Below are positions 41,867-50,319 of a stretch of DNA of 50,434 bases, piece after piece. Made by a program: the position numbers and the translations under genes. The number at the start of each line of letters is the position of its first letter. The first letter of the stretch is position 1. The DNA comes from Paenibacillus rigui (GTDB lineage: Bacteria; Bacillota; Bacilli; Paenibacillales; NBRC-103111). The stretch spans positions 1 through 50,434 of the forward strand of contig NZ_NMQW01000079.1 in assembly GCF_002234615.1 (NCBI RefSeq), given 5' to 3'. The notes under the pieces were generated by a model. The model was not told where the DNA came from. It was given only the letters and a program-made list of their open reading frames with translations, and searched no databases.

Positions 41867-42559
41867 TTGTCTAAATACAATGTTCTCGTAGTAGACGATG
41901 ATGCGGATATCCGTGAGGCGATCGAAATTTACTTGAGAAGCGAGGAAATTACGGTGCTGAAGGCGGAAAATGGCTTAGAGGCTTTAAAGACGCTGGAGGA
42001 AAAGGAAGTACATCTGATGATTCTAGACATCATGATGCCGAAGCTTGACGGGATTCAGGCGACCTTCAAAATTCGAGAGAGCAGCAATATTCCTATCCTG
42101 ATGCTGTCAGCCAAAACGGAGGACACCGACAAAATTGTCGGCTTGAATGTCGGTGCGGACGATTACATGACCAAGCCGTTCAATCCGCTGGAGCTGATCG
42201 CACGGGTCAAGTCGCAGCTGCGGCGCTATACGAATCTGGGTACTTATGCAGCAAGCACGGACGAGCTTCAAGTGCGGGGGCTGGTGCTGAACAAGAAAGC
42301 GAAGACAGTGACGGTAGACGGTGAGCAGGTGAAGGTGACGCCAACGGAATATAAAATTTTGGAGCTGCTGATGGAGCACAAAGGCAGGGTGTTTTCGATC
42401 GACGAAATTTACGAAAAAGTATGGGGAGATCCGGCCTTTCACCCGGAAAATACCGTTGCGGTTCACGTGCGCCGCATCCGTGAGAAAATCGAGATCAACC
42501 CGAAGGAACCGAAATATTTGAAGGTGGTGTGGGGCATTGGCTACAAAATGGAGAAATAA
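41867..42559 (+). CDS. OmpR/PhoB-type response regulator
   Basis: 230 residues: receiver (DDD at 10-12, phospho-Asp in LMILDIMMPKLDG, KPF) and winged-helix DNA-binding domain (LTPTEYKILELLMEHKGRVFSIDEIYEKVWG...VHVRRIREKIE...YLKVVWGIGYKMEK), VanR/ResD-like. Start is TTG, with GAGGGGAG upstream. The end overlaps the kinase start by 23 bases. Target unknown. Confidence 0.93.
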   Translation: MSKYNVLVVDDDADIREAIEIYLRSEEITVLKAENGLEALKTLEEKEVHLMILDIMMPKLDGIQATFKIRESSNIPILMLSAKTEDTDKIVGLNVGADDYMTKPFNPLELIARVKSQLRRYTNLGTYAASTDELQVRGLVLNKKAKTVTVDGEQVKVTPTEYKILELLMEHKGRVFSIDEIYEKVWGDPAFHPENTVAVHVRRIREKIEINPKEPKYLKVVWGIGYKMEK

Positions 42560-44735
42560 ATCCGCCGCTGCCATGCTCAGCATAGCTATATTGTATCTTT
42601 GGGCGATTTCGCTATACGCGGTGGTCGATCTTTGGCAGCACAAGAAATATATCGATAAAGATTATTATTTTAGCAGCCATGCGTTTGCGGATGAAATCGA
42701 GCTGTTCAGCAATTTGTTCTTATCCTATCATATTACGCTGAAGCATCATTCGGAGCGAACTCCACAGGAGAAAATCGGGTTGCAGCGATATAACGATTTG
42801 AAGACGAAGTCAGAGCTGGCAATGAAAGAGAAACAAAGCAGTTTCATGCAGAGCTATGCCGTGAAAATCGATCAAGCCCAGCGCTCGGGTGACACGAATG
42901 CGGCCGCATTGTGGACGGAGGAGAGAGACCGCAAAATCGCAGAGGCGCGCAAGCTGAATGACCTGGATTTTGATCAGAACATTCAAAAGCTGGTGGCTTA
43001 CAAGGATCAGGAATATGCAGGCCTGAAGCATAGTCTGGACATTCGCAGCAATGACATCAAGTACTACTTCCGGAATGTGAATACATATGAGACTTATACG
43101 AATATGAGTCCTGTTCCGGGCAGTCTGCAGGAGCTGCAAGCGTCTCCTGTCTACCGGGCTTCGCTCGCGCAGGTTGATTTTCCCTCGATTGATCCTGTAT
43201 CCCCTTCCTTGAAAGGGGTGAGCCGTTCTTTTGCCAATAGTCAGCTGGAGGGCGTTATGCTGATTCCCTCAGATGCCAAAGGAATGAGTAAGTTTCAAAC
43301 GGACAATGCCTATTTTCTCAGTATCCGGGAACGGCTGCTCAAGGAGCTGCCGCTCGGGGCTGCCGGTCTGCTGCTCGGAGCCGGGGGTTGGATCTACCTG
43401 CGCAGACAAGGCATGCTTGAGCAGCTTCTGCCCGGGGTACGGGCATGGTGGTGCCGGGCGCTTCCGCTGGAACTACGCGCTGCCGCAGGCTTGATGGTCC
43501 TAGTCGTCCTGCTTGTTCAGGTGGAGCCGCAATCGCTATTTTACTTGCCTCCATCCGGGTCCCAGATCATCCAGCTCACCTTGACCGCCTTCTGGCTCGG
43601 CTTGGTTCTGCTTCATGCAGGCGGCGCGATCAGGCTGCTGCATCCGCGCAATCGGGAGGAGCTTCGCAAGGAGTGGGAACGGGGGCTGTTCCGTACGTTT
43701 TCCCGAATGGGCCGGGAAAGCTGGGCTCACAAAAGCGTGCTGTTCAAGCTGGTATGTCTTCTCCTGTTTACCGCCCTGATGGGCTTGCTGCTCGGGATGA
43801 TGATAGAGGACTCGGGACCGTCGAACGAGTACGCGCTTGTAACGATCTTGACGATCCTTCTCTACGTGCTGCTGGTTATTCCGTTTATACTGAAATATGT
43901 TGTCGCATGGAACCGGATCCTTCAAGGAACGGAGCAGCTGGCGGCGGGTCATTTTGAAGCGAGTATACCGGAGCAAGGAGGCGGCCAGCTGTCCCGGCTT
44001 GCGCTGCAGTTGAACCGGATGCGGCACGGATTTCAGCAGGCGCTGGAGGACCGGACCAAAAGCGAGCGCATGAAATCCGAGCTGATTACGAATGTATCGC
44101 ATGACTTGAAGACGCCGCTGACTTCGATTATTAATTACGTTAATTTGTTAAAGAGAGAGGGCATCACCCGAGAGGAGACGCTTCAATATATTGAGGTTTT
44201 GGACCGGAAGACGGACAGGCTGAAGGTGCTGATCGACGATTTGTTCGAAGCGTCCAAGATGGCGAGCGGCGCGGTGGAGCTTGACTATGATAAAGTGGAT
44301 ATCGTTGCGCTCATGCACCAGGCTTTGGCGGAGTTCAGCGAGAAAATAGAGGCAGCCTCCCTTTCCTTTCGCATCAATGCTTCCGCGCCTCATGTGGCTG
44401 CAATGCTGGACGGCAGGAAAACATGGCGGGTGTTCGAGAATTTGATCAGCAACGCAGTCAAATATTCGCTGGCAGGCACCCGTGTGTATATCACCATCGC
44501 AGAGCAGGAACGCGGGATTGAGCTCCGCATGCAGAATGTATCTGCCTACGAGATCGTTTTTGAGGTAGAGGAGCTGTTCGAGCGGTTTAAAAGAGGGGAC
44601 CAATCGCGGCATACCGAGGGCTCCGGACTGGGGCTGGCGATAGCGAAGAGCATTGTAGAGCTGCAGGGCGGCGAGCTTCGGATCGAGATTGACGGAGATC
44701 AATTCAAGGTCATCGTTTGGTTTCAGAAGCGATAA
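42537..44735 (+). CDS. Sensor histidine kinase with large extracytoplasmic domain
   Basis: 732 residues. An N-terminal helix, a soluble domain of about 240 residues (coiled, Lys/Glu-rich), then about five helices between 290 and 470, a HAMP-like linker, the HisKA domain (SHDLKTPLTSIINYVNLL) and an ATPase domain (NLISNAVKYS, GSGLGLAIAKSIVELQGG). The start at the TTG overlapping the regulator (42537) is preferred because GTGGTGTGGGG precedes it; an internal ATG at 42573 is possible. It partners the upstream regulator. Confidence 0.9.
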   Translation: MATKWRNKSAAAMLSIAILYLWAISLYAVVDLWQHKKYIDKDYYFSSHAFADEIELFSNLFLSYHITLKHHSERTPQEKIGLQRYNDLKTKSELAMKEKQSSFMQSYAVKIDQAQRSGDTNAAALWTEERDRKIAEARKLNDLDFDQNIQKLVAYKDQEYAGLKHSLDIRSNDIKYYFRNVNTYETYTNMSPVPGSLQELQASPVYRASLAQVDFPSIDPVSPSLKGVSRSFANSQLEGVMLIPSDAKGMSKFQTDNAYFLSIRERLLKELPLGAAGLLLGAGGWIYLRRQGMLEQLLPGVRAWWCRALPLELRAAAGLMVLVVLLVQVEPQSLFYLPPSGSQIIQLTLTAFWLGLVLLHAGGAIRLLHPRNREELRKEWERGLFRTFSRMGRESWAHKSVLFKLVCLLLFTALMGLLLGMMIEDSGPSNEYALVTILTILLYVLLVIPFILKYVVAWNRILQGTEQLAAGHFEASIPEQGGGQLSRLALQLNRMRHGFQQALEDRTKSERMKSELITNVSHDLKTPLTSIINYVNLLKREGITREETLQYIEVLDRKTDRLKVLIDDLFEASKMASGAVELDYDKVDIVALMHQALAEFSEKIEAASLSFRINASAPHVAAMLDGRKTWRVFENLISNAVKYSLAGTRVYITIAEQERGIELRMQNVSAYEIVFEVEELFERFKRGDQSRHTEGSGLGLAIAKSIVELQGGELRIEIDGDQFKVIVWFQKR

Positions 44736-44773
44736 AACAAAGAGACTGCCGGTACCCGGCATGGGGTTCAATG

Positions 44774-44813
44774 AAGGAAGGCCAAGTCGTATAGACCAGG
44801 CCTCCTTTTTTTT
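44774..44813 (+). terminator. Terminator after the two-component operon
   Basis: The arms aaggaaggcc and ggcctcctt (one bulge) enclose a 15-base loop, and a run of eight T follows. Confidence 0.85.
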
Positions 44814-44918
44814 GCGGGAAAGCCGCGATTTATATTGAATAAATGGAACATACCCATGCCGGTCAGCGTCTAATTGTAAACAGTAGGTTTAGTCAACGAG
44901 GCGGAAGGAGGAGAGATT

Positions 44919-45104
44919 ATGGGGGCATTAAGTCCGATCCATCTCATCATGCTATTGATAAGCTGGGTGTTCGGGGCAGCTGTTATCATCTTTATTATTC
45001 GCTATGCGATCAATACATCCAAGCTGGTCGCTGAGCTGAGCGAGATCAAACGGGAGGTTCGGCTGCTGCGGGAGGAGATGTCCAAGAGGGAAGAGCAACT
45101 TTAG
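44919..45104 (+). CDS. Small membrane protein with coiled-coil tail
   Basis: 61 residues: one hydrophobic helix (IHLIMLLISWVFGAAVIIFIIRY) then a charged helix (LVAELSEIKREVRLLREEMSKREEQL) with a heptad pattern. AGGAGGAGAG precedes the ATG. It stands alone between two terminators. Such proteins are often part of membrane complexes in Firmicutes; the role is unknown. Confidence 0.78.
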   Translation: MGALSPIHLIMLLISWVFGAAVIIFIIRYAINTSKLVAELSEIKREVRLLREEMSKREEQL

Positions 45105-45116
45105 TGCAGCATAACA

Positions 45117-45160
45117 GAAGGAGAGGCCCCGTGGAAGGGTTCTCTCCTTTCGTTTTTTTG
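45117..45160 (+). terminator. Terminator after the small membrane gene
   Basis: The arms gaaggagag and ctctccttt, with internal gcccc/gggg-like pairing, are followed by a T run. Confidence 0.85.
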
Positions 45161-45206
45161 TGAAATTGTTATTTGGCGGGGCGTTCATTTTGAGATACAA
45201 TTACAT

Positions 45207-45569
45207 TCAGGTGATGCCTTGCATGGCTGGGTCTTCAGGCGGATAAGCTTGGCCTTGGGTTAGGGGCTCACCATTTTTGTAGTAGAGCGCAGGACTCAGT
45301 ATAATAAAGAAAAGATGCACATTCGGATAATCGCTCTCTGACAGAAGGCGGTGCAGCATCGCCGCTACGGCATCATGAATCTCTTGTTTACGAGGGAACA
45401 TAAGAATTTCGACACTGAGAGGCACTTGGGTAATCGCTTCCGTGTGCAGGAGCTCGATCTTCACTTTTTCTTTGGCAATTTGTACAATGGCAGCGAATTC
45501 ATCGACAACCTGAGGAGCGATGGAGTGTAGAAAGGCACTGGGAAAACCTTTAAAACGCAAATAAGGCAT
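45207..45569 (-). CDS. DUF1904 / tautomerase-like protein
   Basis: 120 residues beginning MPYLRFKG. After start Met removal, Pro would be the N-terminal residue, as in the MIF/4-oxalocrotonate tautomerase superfamily, where Pro is the catalytic base. The rest, KVKIELLHTEAI and PLSVEILMFPRKQEIHDAVAAMLHRLL, fits DUF1904. GGGAG precedes two ATGs (45572 and 45569); the second gives MP. The gene is divergent from padR, with two inverted repeats between them. Confidence 0.75.
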   Translation of the reverse strand: MPYLRFKGFPSAFLHSIAPQVVDEFAAIVQIAKEKVKIELLHTEAITQVPLSVEILMFPRKQEIHDAVAAMLHRLLSESDYPNVHLFFIILSPALYYKNGEPLTQGQAYPPEDPAMQGIT

Positions 45570-45621
45570 CATGTTCGTCTCCCTTAGCTGGAATGGGAAT
45601 AAGTCGGAATAAGCATATAAA

Positions 45622-45638
45622 GTTAGGATGTTCCTAAC
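45622..45638 (-). promoter_or_regulatory. Inverted repeat in the DUF1904 leader
   Basis: The perfect seven-base arms gttagga and tcctaac with a three-base spacer lie about 50 bases upstream of the DUF1904 start. It could be an operator for an unknown regulator or a small RNA hairpin. Distinct from the PadR site nearby. Confidence 0.4.
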
Positions 45639-45665
45639 GGTTCTTTTCAAACCAAAGGCGGTGTA

Positions 45666-45687
45666 TATATGTACATATTTACATATA
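45666..45687. promoter_or_regulatory. Probable PadR operator
   Basis: TATATGT-N8-ACATATA, which includes the PadR consensus ATGT-N8-ACAT exactly. It lies between the divergent DUF1904 and padR genes, about 73 bases before the padR start, and suits autoregulation and control of both. Confidence 0.8.
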
Positions 45688-45759
45688 TTTGTCCGTGACC
45701 ATCGTACTACGGTTCATTTCATATGTCAATAATCCAGCGAAGATGGCAATGGAGGCTTT

Positions 45760-46326
45760 ATGAATACTCTTTCCTACGGTTTGCTGGCCTTGTTAACGCG
45801 CGGGCCGCGTTCGGGCTATGAATTAATGCAGCACATTCAGCCGATTTGGCAGGCCAAGCACAGCCAGATCTATCCTCTTCTGGCCTTGATGGAGAAGCGC
45901 GGCTTCGTTCAATATGTGCCTGTCGCCCAGAAGGACAAGCCGGACAAAAAGGTATACTCTTTGACCGACGAAGGAATAGCCGCTTTGCGGGAATGGGTTC
46001 CTGAGCCGACAGGAGATCCGGTCAAACGGGATGAAATGCTGTTGAAGGTCTACTGTATCGGATTCATCGAGCCGGCGCAGGCCAGACAGCTGTTTGAGGA
46101 ACGGATGCGGATGTATCAATGCAAAATCGAGAAGTATCACCGGATGCTGGACGATCTGGGGAGCGAAACGGTACAGGCGGTCGAAGCAGGGCGTATGGAG
46201 CATCCCGGCTTTGGCAGTTATATTTTGTTAAAAAGGGCTATCGGGCAGGCTGAATCCGATCTGGATTGGTGCCGCTGGGTCGTAGGGCTACTGCAATTGA
46301 ATCCAACAGGGAGCGTGGGGAACTAA
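45760..46326 (+). CDS. PadR-family transcriptional regulator
   Basis: 188 residues. Winged helix LLALLTRGPRSGYELMQHIQ...IYPLLALMEKRGFVQY...KKVYSLTDEGIAALREW and a helical C-terminal dimerisation domain, typical of the long PadR type (Vir_act_alpha_C). GGAGG is five bases before the ATG. The stop codon abuts the ATG of the sugar kinase gene, so translation is coupled. An ATGT-N8-ACAT site upstream suggests autoregulation. Confidence 0.9.
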   Translation: MNTLSYGLLALLTRGPRSGYELMQHIQPIWQAKHSQIYPLLALMEKRGFVQYVPVAQKDKPDKKVYSLTDEGIAALREWVPEPTGDPVKRDEMLLKVYCIGFIEPAQARQLFEERMRMYQCKIEKYHRMLDDLGSETVQAVEAGRMEHPGFGSYILLKRAIGQAESDLDWCRWVVGLLQLNPTGSVGN

Positions 46327-47376
46327 ATGTCAGGGAAGATTGTATGCTTGGGGGAATTATTGATTGATTTTGTGCCGGAGCGCAATGGGCAGGCGCTTGA
46401 GAATGTTCCTGCTTTTCAAAAGGCGGCGGGAGGCGCACCCGCCAATGTAGCGGCCGCCGTCGCGAAGCTCGGGGGATCCTCCCGGTTTATCGGGAAGATC
46501 GGAAGCGACGCGTTTGGCAAGTTTTTGCGCAGCACGCTGGAAGCCGCAGGCGTAGAGGCAGCACTCGTCGAGACGGATGCGGCGAAGACGGGCCTGGCCT
46601 TTGTCTCGCTCCGTGAGGACGGGGAGCGGGATTTCTTGTTCTTCCGCGACCCCGCCGCGGATATGCTGCTTGAGGCGTCGGAGCTGGACGACGCTTGGCT
46701 GAGCGATGCCGAAGTGTACCATTTCGGCTCGGTGTCCTTGATCAGCGAGCCGTGCCGTACGGCAACGCTGGAAGCAGCCCGCCGGGTGAAGGCGGCCGGC
46801 GGATTGATCTCGTACGATCCGAACCTGCGCCCTGCGCTGTGGTCGGATGAGCAGGTCATGCGCCAGGAGGTGCTGGCGCATATCGGACTCGCTGACATCG
46901 TGAAGGTCAGCGAGGAAGAGGCAGCCTTCCTGACCGGCCTGGAGCCGGCCGAAGGCGTTCAGCAGCTGCTGGAGCTCGGGGCGAAGGTCATCGTGGTCAC
47001 CCGCGGTGAGGAAGGCTGCTGTATCGTCACGCGGAGCGCCATGACGCTCGTACCCGGCGTTCGGGTAAAGGCCATCGATACGACTGGAGCCGGCGACAGC
47101 TTCGTTGGGGCCATGCTGTATCAGCTCGCGGACCGAGGCATCGGTGCCGGGAGCATCGAAGCGGCCATGTCCGATGACGCAACGGTCAAGGAAGTGTTCT
47201 CTTTCGCGAACCAGGTCGGTGCTATCACAACCACCCGCCGCGGAGCGATCCCTGCTTTGCCTACGATGGCGGAAGTACTCGGGATCGAGGAAGAGGAGGA
47301 AGCGGAAGGGCTGGACGAGCTGGACGCGTTGGAAGGATTTTTGAAAGGGGAAGGCTTTCCCTTTTCTTCTAAATAA
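46327..47376 (+). CDS. PfkB-family carbohydrate kinase (fructokinase-like)
   Basis: 349 residues. N-terminal motif GGAPANVAAAVAKLGG, substrate part DPAADMLLE, and C-terminal motif DTTGAGDSFVGAMLY with the catalytic Asp. Closest in kind to fructokinases (ScrK/PfkB). An acidic C-terminal tail of about 30 residues (EEEEEAEGLDELDALEGF) is unusual. The start codon follows the padR stop directly, so the regulator may control this gene through shared transcription. Confidence 0.9.
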   Translation: MSGKIVCLGELLIDFVPERNGQALENVPAFQKAAGGAPANVAAAVAKLGGSSRFIGKIGSDAFGKFLRSTLEAAGVEAALVETDAAKTGLAFVSLREDGERDFLFFRDPAADMLLEASELDDAWLSDAEVYHFGSVSLISEPCRTATLEAARRVKAAGGLISYDPNLRPALWSDEQVMRQEVLAHIGLADIVKVSEEEAAFLTGLEPAEGVQQLLELGAKVIVVTRGEEGCCIVTRSAMTLVPGVRVKAIDTTGAGDSFVGAMLYQLADRGIGAGSIEAAMSDDATVKEVFSFANQVGAITTTRRGAIPALPTMAEVLGIEEEEEAEGLDELDALEGFLKGEGFPFSSK

Positions 47377-47401
47377 ATAGCCGCAGCCCGAAGTACGCAT
47401 C

Positions 47402-47443
47402 ACTCCCGGCGGTCTCACAGGAATCTGTAAGACTGCCGGGAGT
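47402..47443 (+). terminator. Hairpin after the sugar kinase gene
   Basis: The arms actcccggcggtct and agactgccgggagt pair with one bulge around a 14-base loop. There is little T run after it, so it may be a weak terminator or an mRNA-stabilising hairpin. Confidence 0.5.
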
Positions 47444-47493
47444 TTGTGCAGAGTTGAGGCTTTCGTGGAGAGACGGCTGAGAGGGTGATCGCT

Positions 47494-47940
47494 TTGTACC
47501 GAGTGGATGTTGCTTATGCGTTGATAACCAATGAAGAGAACAATAAAGTGCTCGTCGTAAGAAATATACATACCTCGAGCTGGTCGCTGCCCGGCGGATC
47601 GGTAGAGAAGGAAGAGTCGTGGGCTGCCGCTGCGATAAGAGAAGCCAAAGAAGAAACCGGTCTTGAAGTAGAACTGGCGGGCATTTGTGCGGTGAATGAA
47701 TGTTTATTTGAAGATAGAGGGGAACATGTCGTCTTTGTAACGTTCCAGGCCAGAGCTGTCCAGGAAAACATCCTGATTTCAAGACCGCATGAAATAGCCG
47801 AAGTCAGGTGGGTCGGGCTTGACGAAGCCGATCGGCTCATGCCTTACTACCGGCAGGGGATCCGGCAGCTAATAGCGGCGACGCCTGTCTTCTATGACTT
47901 TCAGGGCAAGCAAACGCTGCGTACGTATAATGAAAATTAG
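47494..47940 (+). CDS. Nudix hydrolase
   Basis: 148 residues with the Nudix box GGSVEKEESWAAAAIREAKEETGL (G-x5-E-x7-R-E-x2-E-E-x-G). It hydrolyses nucleoside diphosphates linked to other groups; substrate unknown. The TTG at 47494, eight bases after AGAGGG, is favoured over GTG at 47485, which touches the site. The end overlaps no other gene. Confidence 0.88.
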   Translation: MYRVDVAYALITNEENNKVLVVRNIHTSSWSLPGGSVEKEESWAAAAIREAKEETGLEVELAGICAVNECLFEDRGEHVVFVTFQARAVQENILISRPHEIAEVRWVGLDEADRLMPYYRQGIRQLIAATPVFYDFQGKQTLRTYNEN

Positions 47941-48029
47941 AGAGCCTGCTTCTCGAATAAAGTGGGTGCTTGGAGGAGAAATTTCTGGCCATTCTTAGGA
48001 GGGGATCGTTGAATTCAACTTGATGCATG

Positions 48030-48602
48030 TTATTGAAGTATTTCGGGAATAGCCTGCTCGTGCGTATCACCCTTGATTTCTGTAAATATATTGTTTTTAT
48101 TAGTTAGGGCTCCCAGCTTTTCCCCTAATATTCTTTCTAAATCCTTAACAGTAACGGGTTTAGCCTCCGGCATCCATTCATAGCCGAACTCTCCATTACG
48201 CTCAATCGTTCCGGTCTTCACATCCTGAAAATGTGAGATTCCTGCCAACCGCAGCCTCTGTTCCAGATCATCTACAGACATGCGAAGCTTCTTAAGATTA
48301 TCAATCATCAGGTTTCCGTCAGAAATAATAAGGATGGCTTTGCCTTTTACAGCAGTTTCAGCACCGTTCCAGCGTAATGAAATCCATTCCATTGCAACTA
48401 AAAAACCAATAAATGTGGCTGTTGCAATAATAGATGGGAGTAGTCCTTTGCCACCTACTTCGGAACCCAACACAGCACCGATGGTTAAAAGTATGGCAAC
48501 CTGAGGGGTTGTCATTTGTGCAAGAGATTTGCGCCCGGCCAGTCGAAGAAGCAGAGTTCCCATAGCAGCCAGTATTATTGCATTGAGGATGATGTTTCCC
48601 AT
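48030..48602 (-). CDS. DUF421 membrane protein (YetF/YdfR-like)
   Basis: 190 residues: three N-terminal membrane helices, with the family motif RLAGRKSLAQMTTPQVAILLTIGAVLGSEV, then a soluble C-terminal domain (KGKAILIISDGNLMIDNLKKLRMSVDDLEQRLRLAGI). Family members in Bacillus (YetF, YrbG, YdfR and others) are linked to spore or membrane stress functions, but no activity is known. GGGAG is nine bases before the ATG. It is divergent from the secreted SH3-like gene. Confidence 0.88.
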   Translation of the reverse strand: MGNIILNAIILAAMGTLLLRLAGRKSLAQMTTPQVAILLTIGAVLGSEVGGKGLLPSIIATATFIGFLVAMEWISLRWNGAETAVKGKAILIISDGNLMIDNLKKLRMSVDDLEQRLRLAGISHFQDVKTGTIERNGEFGYEWMPEAKPVTVKDLERILGEKLGALTNKNNIFTEIKGDTHEQAIPEILQ

Positions 48603-48725
48603 AAAGCACAGCTCCCTTTGAAATGTAATATTATTATTTCCAGTGGAAGATGGAGTTATGTGGAAAACATGATAACTTTTTTACATGAGCGGCGTCTAAC
48701 CAAGAGAGAAGGGAGAGGAATTCAC

Positions 48726-49955
48726 ATGAAGCTTAACAAATGGTTATCCTTGCTGCTGGCTTCGGCTATGGCTATCCTGTCGGGACCGCCCGCTACCCAT
48801 GCGGAGGCCGGGCTTGCGGACCCGGACAGCATGCCGTACGTCACCTTGCTTGATTCGTTTACGCTGTATGCAAGCAGCGACACCCAACCTGGCGAAGCCG
48901 TCGGGAGGTTAAGCGCATTGCAGACCGTGCAGCTGGCTCCGATCGAGACCAGCAAATTGTTTGGCATCCCGACCATGGTGAAGATACAGGTACAAACGTG
49001 GCTGGGCCCGGCATGGGTTAACCTGAAGGAAGGCTCTTACAAATACGGCCGTCTGGACGTTAAAGAGGAGACCTTGACGCTGCTGGAAGAGCAGACGTTT
49101 CTGTATGATGCGCCTCAAAACATATCGCCGTATGCCCTCTCGCCGCAAAAGGTTCAGGCGCTTGCCTCCATCCCTGTATGCGAGCCGTATACACCTTGCC
49201 GGACGGACGATAAATGGTTTTTGATCCGAACCTCGTGGTTAGGAGAGAAATGGATTCTGCCGCATCATTATGCAGAGAAATATAAAGCCAGCCCGATGGA
49301 GGGCATGATTCCTGTGGCCCAGGAGAGTGCCGTGTACCTGCTGCCCTTCGAAAAGCCTTTGGAGAATGAACCGAAAATAGCCCCGCAGGTGCTGAAGCCG
49401 ATCGGGAAGTTTGCTTTGTACAGCATGGCCGGACCGAGCATCTGGTATCAGGTCGAAACGCCGCAAGGTCTGAGATGGATCTTTCTTAATTCTTCTTATG
49501 GACTCGGGGTGGAAGGGGTTGAAAAGGCAGATATCCGACTTGACCTCCCCGTGCCGTTTCAGTATTACAAAATACCGGATGCCTACTACTACTCAGCAGA
49601 GGCTTCGGTACAGCCGCCTCAAGCCCTTCAAGCTCTTGGTAAAAAAAATGACTGGTATTTCGTCTTGCATGACGGTACCGGCAAGTGGGTGAATCCTGCG
49701 AAGGCTATCGCCTCTCGATTGACTGGGGATCTGAATAACGATGAGAAGCTTGGTGTGAGGTCGAATCAAGTCAGTCTGGAGCTGACATCTGCCTCCATCG
49801 CGCTGGATCTCCCTTATTTCGACGTTTCCTTCACGGACCGGACGCTGACGTTTAGCCCGCAAACCGTCCTTGCTTCGCGGGAATGGACATCTCCCAATGG
49901 GGAAAGGTGGTATTACATCCACACCTGGCAGGGTCCTAAATGGGTGCGGCCTTAG
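48726..49955 (+). CDS. Secreted protein with repeated SH3-like motifs
   Basis: 409 residues with a signal peptide (cleaved after THA-EA near 27). Four or five stretches share a W-x-L/V-I-x-T-x-x-G-x-x-W-V-type pattern (VKIQVQTWLGPAWVNL, WFLIRTSWLGEKWILP, WYQVETPQGLRWIFLN, WYFVLHDGTGKWVNP, YYIHTWQGPKWVRP), as in bacterial SH3-like wall-binding repeats. It is probably cell-wall associated. GGAGAGG precedes the ATG at 48726; the longer frame lacks a ribosome binding site and a signal. Confidence 0.8.
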   Translation: MKLNKWLSLLLASAMAILSGPPATHAEAGLADPDSMPYVTLLDSFTLYASSDTQPGEAVGRLSALQTVQLAPIETSKLFGIPTMVKIQVQTWLGPAWVNLKEGSYKYGRLDVKEETLTLLEEQTFLYDAPQNISPYALSPQKVQALASIPVCEPYTPCRTDDKWFLIRTSWLGEKWILPHHYAEKYKASPMEGMIPVAQESAVYLLPFEKPLENEPKIAPQVLKPIGKFALYSMAGPSIWYQVETPQGLRWIFLNSSYGLGVEGVEKADIRLDLPVPFQYYKIPDAYYYSAEASVQPPQALQALGKKNDWYFVLHDGTGKWVNPAKAIASRLTGDLNNDEKLGVRSNQVSLELTSASIALDLPYFDVSFTDRTLTFSPQTVLASREWTSPNGERWYYIHTWQGPKWVRP

Positions 49956-50163
49956 AACGAGAGAATGGGAGATGTCAGGGGAATCGAACCAATCGTGAAC
50001 AAAAATGGGGAACAACTTGCTCTGCGATGATTATAGGTTTAACTGATCTGGATTCGGATCGAAAGCATATTTGGGAAATGATGCCCCGCCTTGTATTTGG
50101 CACGGTCATTGATGTGAATCAGGCAGAAAAATAGTACAGCCGTTGGTATTCAGATAAGGTTGA

Positions 50164-50319
50164 ATGGACAATAATTTAACTTCGGGGGAGGCAAGAGTCA
50201 TTACTACAAAAAGACAACTCGCGGTGGGGCTTATTTCTTTCCCCCTCCTCATCCTCTTATCTTGTTTTACTATTGTAGGCACACCTTTTTTATTTGTTAA
50301 GATTGAATCAATTTCATAA
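50164..50319 (+). CDS. 51-residue membrane peptide
   Basis: ATG preceded by AAGG opens MDNNLTSGEARVITTKRQLA followed by one strongly hydrophobic helix (about residues 21-45) and a basic C-terminus, ending TAA. It sits in the AT-rich last 400 bases after the SH3-like gene. No family recognised; a hydrophobic tail of this kind occurs in small membrane peptides. The upstream 200 bases hold no other gene that I can support. Confidence 0.45.
   Translation: MDNNLTSGEARVITTKRQLAVGLISFPLLILLSCFTIVGTPFLFVKIESIS

Noticed and set aside
49940-50134. Plus-strand frame ending in VFGTVIDVNQAEK
   Set aside because: Starts inside the previous gene with a weak ribosome binding site. Part of the tail looks protein-like, but I cannot support it.
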